A stretch of 64,000 nucleotides of DNA, from NCBI GenBank assembly GCA_937870755.1, contig CALMZV010000050.1:18657-82656 (forward strand), given 5' to 3'. Origin of the DNA: an uncultured Methylocystaceae bacterium. Its GTDB lineage: Bacteria > Pseudomonadota > Alphaproteobacteria > Rhizobiales > Beijerinckiaceae. The translations under genes were made by a program, and so were the position numbers. This document shows, in pieces, positions 9,135 through 16,196 of the stretch (within the stretch, counting starts at the first letter, position 1; each line of letters begins with the position of its first letter). The notes beneath the pieces are model-generated. The model was not told the origin of the DNA, did no database searches, and worked only from the letters and a program-made list of their open reading frames with translations.

Positions 9135-9983
9135 TCAGTTGGCGCCGACGCTCATCGTCGTGCGACCCTGGCCGTTTTCGCTCCACGTTTCCACGCCGCC
9201 ATTGGCGCGCTTGCCGGCGATGGAAAACGGACCGGAATCGAACAGGGGCGAGACGGCGCGAATAGCAGCCTCCCTCAGCGGCGCGCCTTTGATCTCGGCC
9301 GCCAGGCGCAGCAGGAAGGTCGCCTGCAACGGTCCGTGCACCACAAGGCCCGGGTAGCGCTCGGTCTCCATCGTGTATTTGCGATCGTAGTGGATGCGAT
9401 GGGCGTTGAACGTGAGCGCGGAGTAGCGAAAGAGCAGCGCGGCGGTCGGCTCGATGGCGCGCCGCACATCGGCCGCCGATGGCGCCCCGGCTCCCTTCTC
9501 CTGCGGCGCGGCGCTTGCGGCCGGCGCCTCCAGCGCGCGATAGACGGCGTCCAGCTCCTCGCGCACGGCGATTCCGCGCGCGGTCTCGTATTCGTGCGAA
9601 ACCTGCACGAACACCAGTTCGCCGGTGCGCCCCTGCTTGTAGTCGACCTTTTCGACGCGTGAGCGGCGCGCGACGCGATCGCCGACGCGCAGGTCGCCGC
9701 GGAAATCGATGCGCGATCCGGCCCACATGCGGCGCGGCAAAGGAACAGGCGGCAGAAAACCGCCCTTGCCCGCGTGTCCGTCGCTTGCGATTTCCGACTG
9801 GCGCGCGGCCGAGGGCGCAAGGCACCAGTGGATCGCCTGCGGCGCGGGCTCGCCGTCGCGGGCGGGCGGCGCACCTTCGTCCATCGTCGCGCGGAACCGG
9901 TCGACGAGACCGGCGGAGAGCACGTCCTCGGCGACATCCGTATTGCCGATCCATGTGCGCAGATGGTCGATATCGATCGTCAT
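9135..9983 (-). CDS. FAS1-like/MaoC-type hydratase (mesaconyl-C4-CoA or itaconyl-CoA hydratase-like)
   Basis: A 282-residue double hot-dog fold hydratase. The N-terminal half resembles the FAS1-like dehydratase domain (MWAGSRIDFRGDLRVGD). The C-terminal half has the HTD2-like pattern ALTFNAHRIHYDRKYTMETE followed by YPGLVVHGPLQATFLLRLA, with the Asn-His and Tyr-Asp of the active-site region. Proteins of this length and pattern are annotated as mesaconyl-C4-CoA hydratase or itaconyl-CoA hydratase. It sits 24 bases downstream of a CaiB/BaiF CoA-transferase gene, which fits activation of a dicarboxylic acid to its CoA ester followed by hydration. The exact substrate is inferred, not shown. Confidence 0.8.
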   Translation of the reverse strand: MTIDIDHLRTWIGNTDVAEDVLSAGLVDRFRATMDEGAPPARDGEPAPQAIHWCLAPSAARQSEIASDGHAGKGGFLPPVPLPRRMWAGSRIDFRGDLRVGDRVARRSRVEKVDYKQGRTGELVFVQVSHEYETARGIAVREELDAVYRALEAPAASAAPQEKGAGAPSAADVRRAIEPTAALLFRYSALTFNAHRIHYDRKYTMETERYPGLVVHGPLQATFLLRLAAEIKGAPLREAAIRAVSPLFDSGPFSIAGKRANGGVETWSENGQGRTTMSVGAN

Positions 9984-10007
9984 TGTTCCCTGCCTCCCAA
10001 ACGCGGC

Positions 10008-11141
10008 TTATTTCGCCAGAAATTCCCTGCGCACGGCCGCATCGTCCGCGCCGAGCGCGGGGACGTGGCCATAGGCGCGTTGCGCGCCGACGAACGTGGC
10101 GCCGGGCGCGGGCATGCGCACCGGTCCGCCTTCGGTCGCGACCTCGATCGCCTTCAATTCGGGATGCGCAAGCAAATCCGTCACCTCGTTGACGAAGGCG
10201 AACGCAATGTCGGCCGCGTTCAGCCGCCGCGCCAGTTCCGCGCTGTCGCGCCGCGCGAAGTGCGAGGCCACGCGCGCGTCCGTTTCCGCACGATGGCGCA
10301 CGCGCTCGACATTGACGACGAATTTGGGGTCACTCTTGAAATCGGGATCCTCCAGCACGCGGTCGCACAGGATCGCCCATTCGCGTTCGTTCTGGATGGA
10401 GATCAGCATGGGCCGGCCATCGGCCGCCGCAAACACGCCGTAAGGCGCAATGGAGGGATGGGCGAGGCCGATGCGCCGTGGCGGTTTGCCGGCTGCGGCG
10501 TGCAGGAACGGCACGGCCATCCAGTCCGCCGTCACGTCGAACATCGAGACGCGAATGTCGGCGCCCTGCCCCGTCCGCTCGCGCGCGAACAGCGCCTCCA
10601 TGATCGCCTGCAACGCGGCGCCGCCGGTCGCGATATCGACAATCGACACGCCCACGCGCGCCGGCGCCTCCGGCCCGCCGGTCACAGCCGCAAGCCCCGC
10701 CTCCGCCTGAATGAGCAGATCGTACGCCTTGCGCTTTTCGTTCGGCCCGCCTTCCGCGAAACCGGAAATCGAACACACGACGAGTCGCGGGTGGCGCCTG
10801 CGCAATTCGTCCGGCGCGCGGCCGAATTTGGCGAGCACGCCCGGTTTGAGGTTTTGCACGAACACGTCCGCGCGCGCGACGAGCGCGTCGAACAACGCAA
10901 GGTCCTCGGCGCGCGCCAGATCGCACAGAACGGATTGCTTACCGCGATTGAGCCAGACGAAATAGGACGACTGGCCGGCCGCGACCGTGTCGTAACCGCG
11001 GCCGAAATCGCCTTCGGGCCGCTCGAGCTTGATCACGCGCGCGCCGGCGTCGGCGAGCCGCGACGTGCACCACGGCGCCGCCACCGCCTGTTCCATGGCG
11101 ACAACCAGAAGTCCGGACAACGGCTGCGGCGCGGCGCTCAA
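10008..11141 (-). CDS. CaiB/BaiF (class III) CoA-transferase
   Basis: A 377-residue class III CoA-transferase, close to the usual length of about 400. The N-terminus has VVAMEQAVAAPWCTSRLADAG and VIKLERPEGDFGRGYD, the conserved CoA-binding region, then FVWLNRGKQSVLCDL and VSMFDVTADW, which holds the Asp position that becomes the acyl-thioester in this family. The neighbouring hydratase gene suggests a small dicarboxylate pathway (mesaconate, itaconate or citramalate type). No lyase (CitE-like) is visible in the window to complete it. Confidence 0.85.
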   Translation of the reverse strand: MSAAPQPLSGLLVVAMEQAVAAPWCTSRLADAGARVIKLERPEGDFGRGYDTVAAGQSSYFVWLNRGKQSVLCDLARAEDLALFDALVARADVFVQNLKPGVLAKFGRAPDELRRRHPRLVVCSISGFAEGGPNEKRKAYDLLIQAEAGLAAVTGGPEAPARVGVSIVDIATGGAALQAIMEALFARERTGQGADIRVSMFDVTADWMAVPFLHAAAGKPPRRIGLAHPSIAPYGVFAAADGRPMLISIQNEREWAILCDRVLEDPDFKSDPKFVVNVERVRHRAETDARVASHFARRDSAELARRLNAADIAFAFVNEVTDLLAHPELKAIEVATEGGPVRMPAPGATFVGAQRAYGHVPALGADDAAVRREFLAK

Positions 11142-11302
11142 ACGACCCCCCTATTGCGAAAAACCCGCCAGAAAAACTCGCACTGCCCTTCTAGAGGTTT
11201 TTCGCGGCGGCTGGAATCCGGCGCCCGACTTTTCGCTTGCCAGCCGGCGACCCGGAGTCGAGACTGGCCATACGGGGCAGAAACCGGCCAAAGGAGGCGT
11301 TT

Positions 11303-11599
11303 ATGGATAGACGCGGATTTCTGGCATTTGCTCTCGGCGCGTTCGGCGCGGCCGCGGTCGTGGCGACCTCGCCCGCCGCGGCGCTGCCCGTCGCGCCGCC
11401 ACCCGCGCCACCGGCCGGGCGCACCGGTCCGGCGGTCGCAACCGACAAGGATTTGAACAGCGCGGTCATCGAGCCCGTGCATTGGCGCCGGCGGCGCTGG
11501 CGGCGGCGTCGCTATTATCGCCGGCACTATTATCGGCCGCGCTACTACCGCCGGCGCTACTACTACCGGCCGCGGTACTATTATCGGTCGTGGTGGTAG
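11303..11599 (+). CDS. Exported Arg/Tyr-rich protein of unknown function
   Basis: A 98-residue protein whose start is set by AAGGAGG five bases before the ATG at 11303. It begins MDRRGFLAFALGAFGAAAV, a twin-arginine-like motif followed by a hydrophobic core and a signal-peptidase site around PAAAL. After a Pro/Ala linker the last 40 residues consist almost only of Arg and Tyr with Trp and His (for example RRRRYYRRHYYRPRYYRRRY), ending in SWW. Such short RY tails occur in many Hyphomicrobiales exported proteins of unknown role; surface or nucleic-acid binding is a guess. It stands alone on the plus strand. Confidence 0.72.
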   Translation: MDRRGFLAFALGAFGAAAVVATSPAAALPVAPPPAPPAGRTGPAVATDKDLNSAVIEPVHWRRRRWRRRRYYRRHYYRPRYYRRRYYYRPRYYYRSWW

Positions 11600-11662
11600 C
11601 GAACGGGCAGGCGGTCGCCGCCCGGCCATGGCTCCGGGCGGCGCTGCCTGATCTGCGCTCGC

Positions 11663-12103
11663 TCACCAGGTTCCGGCATTCGGCATCGACGCCCACGGTT
11701 CGGCCGGCGCCTTTGGCGCGCCGTTTTGCAGCAGTTCGATGGAAATGCCGTCGGGCGTGCGGATGAACGCCATGTATCCGTCGCGCGGCGGACGGTTGAT
11801 GACGACGCCACTCTTCTGCAGCCGGTCGCAGAGGGCGTAGATGTCATCCACCCGATAGGCGAGATGGCCGAAATTGCGGCCGCCGGAATAAACCTCCGGA
11901 TCCCAGTTGTACGTGAGTTCGATCAGCGGCGCGTTGCGCTCCTGCGCCAGCGCCAGGTCGTCGGGGGCGGCCAGAAACACCAGCGTGAAGCGCCCCTTGT
12001 CGTTCGAAACGCGACGCGTTTCGACCAACCCCAGCTTGTTGCAGAAGAAGTCGAGCGCGGCGTCGAGATCGGCCACGCGGATCATGGTGTGGAGATATTG
12101 CAA
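11663..12103 (-). CDS. gloA: Lactoylglutathione lyase (glyoxalase I)
   Basis: A 146-residue VOC-fold enzyme that converts the hemithioacetal of methylglyoxal and glutathione to S-lactoylglutathione. The pattern is LHTMIRVADLDAALDFF, IELTYNW, FGHLAYRVDDI and GISIELLQNG, giving the four expected metal ligands (His5, a Glu in IELTYN, a His in FGHLA, a Glu in SIELL). The start is a TTG at 12103 with GAAGGA seven bases upstream; this puts His at position 5, as in the family. The frame is open far upstream but that part is antisense to the cation transporter. Confidence 0.88.
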   Translation of the reverse strand: MQYLHTMIRVADLDAALDFFCNKLGLVETRRVSNDKGRFTLVFLAAPDDLALAQERNAPLIELTYNWDPEVYSGGRNFGHLAYRVDDIYALCDRLQKSGVVINRPPRDGYMAFIRTPDGISIELLQNGAPKAPAEPWASMPNAGTW

Positions 12104-12292
12104 AGCCTGCTCCTTCACGGCGGTTGCGTCGGGCGGAGCATTGCGCCGGCGCGCGCGAAAGGAAAGCGCCGGCTTGCGCCCGGGGGCGCGATTGCTTAGA
12201 GCTTCGCCTCGCGAACGGGCCGGCCCCTGCAACGCTTGATGGACGCCGCGATCCGGACGGAGCGTGGGCGCTGGCGCGGCATCGGGGTTTTC

Positions 12293-13681
12293 ATGTCCGA
12301 ATTGCACGATCGCAAGGAGCAGGCTGCGCTTGCATCCATCCTCGCCAGCGCGCTCATCACGATCGGCAAGCTCGCCGCGGGGCTGATGTCGGGATCGCTG
12401 GCGCTGATCTCGGAAGCCGGACACGCGCTGGTCGACACGGGCGCGACCATCATGACCTGGTTCGCGGTGCGCGTCTCCGGTCGTCCGGCCGACGAGGAGC
12501 ACCATTACGGGCACGGCAAGTTCGAATCGCTGGCGGCGCTGGTCGAAACGGGCCTGCTGTTCGCGCTGACGGCCGTCGTCGTGTTCGAAGCCGTGCGCCG
12601 GCTGGCGACGCAGGACTTCGATGTCGAAGCCAAGCCCATCGCCTTTGCAGTGCTGATCGCCTCGATCGTCATCGACGCGGTGCGCTGGCGCTCGCTGAAG
12701 AAAATCGCCGCCGAAACGCGCAGCGAGGCGCTGGCCGCCGACGCGCTGCATTTTTCCAGCGATCTGATCGCCTCCGTGCTCGTGCTCGCCGCGCTTGTCG
12801 CCACGCTCTACGGCTTTCCCCAGGCCGACGCCTACGCCGCATTCGGCGTCGCGGCCTTCGTCGCGATCGCGGGATACAGGCTCGGCCGGCGCACCATCGA
12901 CACGTTGCTGGACGCAGCGCCACGGGGGCTTGCGGAGCGGCTGCGGGAAGCCATCGGCGCCACGCCCGGCGTGGCGCATATCGATTTCATTCGCGTGCGG
13001 CCCGCGGGCCACCAGGTGTTCGGGGAAGTCGGCATTGCGGTCGCACGCACGCTGCCGATGGAGCGCGTGGCGCGCATCGCGGAAAAAACGCGCCTGGCGA
13101 TCGCCGACGTCTCGCCCGAAGCGGACCTGACGCTGACGACACGACCGTGCGCCGTCGACGACGAGACCGCGCTCGAACGCACGTTGCTCGCCGCTTCCCG
13201 GCTGCGGCTGGCGGTGCATCACGTGACGGTGCAGGAGGTGGCCGGCCGGCTGTCGGTCTCGCTCGATCTCGAGATCGACGGGCGCATGAAGCTCGGCGCC
13301 GCGCACGAAACCGCAAGCGCGCTGGAAGCCGCCATCCGCGAGGAACTGGGCGACGACGTCGAAGTGGAGACGCACATCGAACCGCTGGAGGCGCGCGAGC
13401 TTTCGGGCGCCGACGCAAGTTCGCGGACGGTGGACGAGATCGCCCGCGCGCTGAGCGCGCACGCGCGCGCCGGCGGCGTGGTGCAGGACGTGCACAGCGT
13501 GCGCGCCCGCGCCACCAACGCCGGCCTCGTGGTCAACTACCATTGCCGCGTCGACCCGGATCTGTCGGTCGACGCCGCGCACGAAGCGGTCGACGCCATC
13601 GACCGCCTGTTTCGCCTTGAGCGGGTCGACGCCATCCGTGTCGTCGGCCATGCGGAGCCGCTGCGCGCAGCGCCGCATTAA
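12293..13681 (+). CDS. Cation diffusion facilitator transporter with extended C-terminal tail
   Basis: A CDF-family metal/proton antiporter of about 462 residues. The membrane part (residues about 10-200) has the metal site H44-x3-D48 (HALVD) in TM2 and H153-x3-D157 (HFSSD) in TM5, plus HHYGHGKFE between TM2 and TM3. The His/Asp combination favours Zn or a similar divalent metal. Typical members are about 300 residues; the extra length is cytosolic and reads as three successive ferredoxin-like dimerisation units, each with a HIDF, HHVTV or VQDVHSV strand and a later acidic strand. The start is uncertain: ATG 12293 keeps the usual short N-terminus, and TTG 12236 or ATG 12239 would add 18-19 residues. 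Confidence 0.85.
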   Translation: MSELHDRKEQAALASILASALITIGKLAAGLMSGSLALISEAGHALVDTGATIMTWFAVRVSGRPADEEHHYGHGKFESLAALVETGLLFALTAVVVFEAVRRLATQDFDVEAKPIAFAVLIASIVIDAVRWRSLKKIAAETRSEALAADALHFSSDLIASVLVLAALVATLYGFPQADAYAAFGVAAFVAIAGYRLGRRTIDTLLDAAPRGLAERLREAIGATPGVAHIDFIRVRPAGHQVFGEVGIAVARTLPMERVARIAEKTRLAIADVSPEADLTLTTRPCAVDDETALERTLLAASRLRLAVHHVTVQEVAGRLSVSLDLEIDGRMKLGAAHETASALEAAIREELGDDVEVETHIEPLEARELSGADASSRTVDEIARALSAHARAGGVVQDVHSVRARATNAGLVVNYHCRVDPDLSVDAAHEAVDAIDRLFRLERVDAIRVVGHAEPLRAAPH

Positions 13682-13878
13682 CCAATCGTTCAACTTCCGT
13701 TCGCGCCTGTTCCCGCCTTGGATTCGTTGCGGGCGCAGCCTGCGCCATTTGCGCAAAAAAGTTTGATTCATGTTTCGTTAATGGTCTGGACAAAAGCGCG
13801 GCTGCAGATTCAGATGGTCGTGATTCGGAGAGATGCGGCACATAGCTCCGATCGCAAAAAAATTCCGAGGGGGCCACC

Positions 13879-16179
13879 ATGGCGCGCATCTCCGCCGCCA
13901 GCGCGTTTTTGTGCGCGCGTTCCGCCGCGTCCGATCCGGACCGGCCTGCATCTCTAGTAACGCCCGAGCTTCTTTATCGCATCGAACCGTGGTTTCGGCG
14001 CGGCGTGCTATTGATGGCGCTGATTTTTCTCGGCGCCCTGGCTGTCGTGGCCACGATCATGTTCGCGCGCGCCCAACAAGAGGCGCTGAGCGATGCAAGC
14101 TCGGACGTGGAAATCGTCGCCTCGGCCATCGAACACGCAGTCGTCACCGCCCTCGCACGGGTGCAAGGCGCCGACAGGATGCCGCCTCTCGCCGAACTCG
14201 TGCCGGGTCGCGCGCTCGCGCGCGGACGCCGCGTGGTGCTGGCGGACGGCGAAGGCAAGATCATCGCCGCCCTGCCGGAGGCGGGACGCGCCGCCTCCAT
14301 TCAGGACCTGGTCGGCGCCGGTCATCCCATTCTCGTGTTCGGAGCAAAAGCCGGCGTGATGCAGGTCGCGCTGCCGGACGGCGCGGAGGCGTTCGCGGCG
14401 CTGCGCGCGCTGCCGGCCGGGATCGGCCAATCGCTCGTCTTGCAGCCGGTCGACGCCGCGCTGTCGGACCTGCGCGCAACGGCCTGGCGCACGAACATCC
14501 TGCTCGCCTCCACCGGCTCGCTGCTCGCGCTCGTGGTGGGAGCCTATTATTGGCAAGCGGGCCGCACGCGCGACACGGAAGAGCGCAGCGAGCGCCTGCG
14601 CATGCGCATGGGGACGGCGCTGAGCCGCGGCCGCTGCGGCCTGTGGGACTGGGATATCGCACGCGGGCGCATCTACTGGACCCCGAGCATGTACGAAATT
14701 CTCGGGCTGGAGCCGCAGGAGCGTTATCTGTCGTTCGGCGAACTGAACGCGATGGTGCATCCCGCCGATGGCGATCTCGCCGAGATCGCCGAAACGCTCG
14801 CGGCGTCCGCAACGCGATCGTTCGACATGGCGTTCCGCATGCGCAACGCGCGGGGCGATTGGGTTTGGTTGCGTGCGCGCGCCGAGATCGTCGACGGACA
14901 CCCCGGCGAGGGTCCGCGCCTTATCGGCATAGCCGTCGACATCACCGAGCAGAAGCTGCTGGCCGAACATACGCGGCGCCACGACGCGCGGTTGCGCGAC
15001 GCCATCGAATCCATTTCCGAAGCGTTCGTACTGTGGGACGCCGACAATCGCCTCGTGATGTGCAATTCCAAGTTCCGTTCGCTGCACGGTTTGACGAACG
15101 ACGTCGCGACCGTGGGGCGTCCCTACGCGCATGTGATGGCCGCCGGCTCGCCGCCGTTGATCCAGTCGCAAATCCCGCTTGGCGAACGCGTTGACACGAA
15201 TCCGCGCACGTATGAGGCGCAACTGGTCGACGGGCGCTGGCTGCAGGTTAACGAGCGGCGAACGCGCGACGGTGGGTATGTTTCGATCGGAACGGACATC
15301 ACCGAGCTCAAGTCGAACGAAGAGAAGCTGCTCGATTCCGAACGCCGCCTGACGGCGACCGTCATCGACCTTCGCAAGTCGCGCCATGCACTGGAGAAAC
15401 AGGCGCGCGATCTAGCCGAACTCGCCGAAAAATATCTCGAACAGAAAGCCGGCGCCGAGAGCGCCAACCGCGCCAAGACCGAATTCCTCGCCAACATGAG
15501 CCACGAACTGCGCACGCCGCTCAACGCCATCCTGGGCTTTTCGGAGATGATGGAGGCGCAGGTGTTCGGGGCGCTGGGATCGGAAAAGTATCTCGACTAC
15601 TGCACGCATATCCGCGAGAGCGGCCAGTATCTGCTTTCGGTTATCTCGGACGTGCTCGAAATGTCGAGCCTCGACACGGGTCGCGTGCAGATCGATCACG
15701 AACCGTTCGATCTTTCGGCGGCGATCGACAATTCGGTCAAGCGCCTGCGCGAAATTTCCGGAGAACGGCGCATTCCCATCGTCGCCGTCGCGCCGTCGCG
15801 CGCGCCTTGCATCGGCGATCGCAAGGCGATCGAAAAGTCGCTGGGCCTCATTCTGCACAACGCCCTGAAGTTCAACTGCGACGAAGGCGTCGTCTCCATT
15901 CGGCTGCGCGCGGCGTCCCATGGATACAACGTTTTCGTCGCGGACACCGGCTGCGGCATTCCGAAGGAATTCGCCGCGCGCATCGGCCGGCCGTTCGAGC
16001 AATGGTCGCCTGCCATCGACAACGGAATGAAGGGCTCGGGGCTGGGGCTTGCGATCGCGCACTCGCTGGTGCGACTGCATGGCGGAAGCATCCGCTTCCG
16101 GTCCACGGAAGGGCGCGGCACCATCGTGCAGATTCATCTGCCGGCGCCCCAACCGCAAACCGCGCGACCGGCGGCCTGA
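13879..16179 (+). CDS. Membrane PAS-domain sensor histidine kinase
   Basis: A 766-residue hybrid-free sensor kinase. Two membrane segments (about residues 40-62 and 208-228) flank a periplasmic domain. They are followed by a PAS/PAC unit (about 245-355), a second PAS (about 370-475), a coiled coil, the HisKA domain with NMSHELRTPLNAILGF (phospho-accepting His542), and HATPase_c with VADTGCGIPKE and GSGLGLAIA. The HisKA region FGALGSEKYLDYC is like that of PleC-type alphaproteobacterial kinases. GAGGGGG precedes the ATG. It converges on glnE with only 17 bases between; no cognate regulator is adjacent on its strand. Confidence 0.87.
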   Translation: MARISAASAFLCARSAASDPDRPASLVTPELLYRIEPWFRRGVLLMALIFLGALAVVATIMFARAQQEALSDASSDVEIVASAIEHAVVTALARVQGADRMPPLAELVPGRALARGRRVVLADGEGKIIAALPEAGRAASIQDLVGAGHPILVFGAKAGVMQVALPDGAEAFAALRALPAGIGQSLVLQPVDAALSDLRATAWRTNILLASTGSLLALVVGAYYWQAGRTRDTEERSERLRMRMGTALSRGRCGLWDWDIARGRIYWTPSMYEILGLEPQERYLSFGELNAMVHPADGDLAEIAETLAASATRSFDMAFRMRNARGDWVWLRARAEIVDGHPGEGPRLIGIAVDITEQKLLAEHTRRHDARLRDAIESISEAFVLWDADNRLVMCNSKFRSLHGLTNDVATVGRPYAHVMAAGSPPLIQSQIPLGERVDTNPRTYEAQLVDGRWLQVNERRTRDGGYVSIGTDITELKSNEEKLLDSERRLTATVIDLRKSRHALEKQARDLAELAEKYLEQKAGAESANRAKTEFLANMSHELRTPLNAILGFSEMMEAQVFGALGSEKYLDYCTHIRESGQYLLSVISDVLEMSSLDTGRVQIDHEPFDLSAAIDNSVKRLREISGERRIPIVAVAPSRAPCIGDRKAIEKSLGLILHNALKFNCDEGVVSIRLRAASHGYNVFVADTGCGIPKEFAARIGRPFEQWSPAIDNGMKGSGLGLAIAHSLVRLHGGSIRFRSTEGRGTIVQIHLPAPQPQTARPAA

Positions 16180-16196
16180 CGACGAACCGTTGTGGA

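Noticed and set aside
13678..13692. A second CtrA-like box (TTAA-N7-TTCA) before the PAS kinase
   Set aside because: It overlaps the stop codon of the preceding gene and is about 190 bases from the kinase start; one mismatch boxes are frequent by chance.
11663..13771. Reading glyoxalase I as a 702-residue fusion protein
   Set aside because: The N-terminal 550 codons are antisense to the cation transporter; a TTG with GAAGGA gives a normal 146-residue enzyme.
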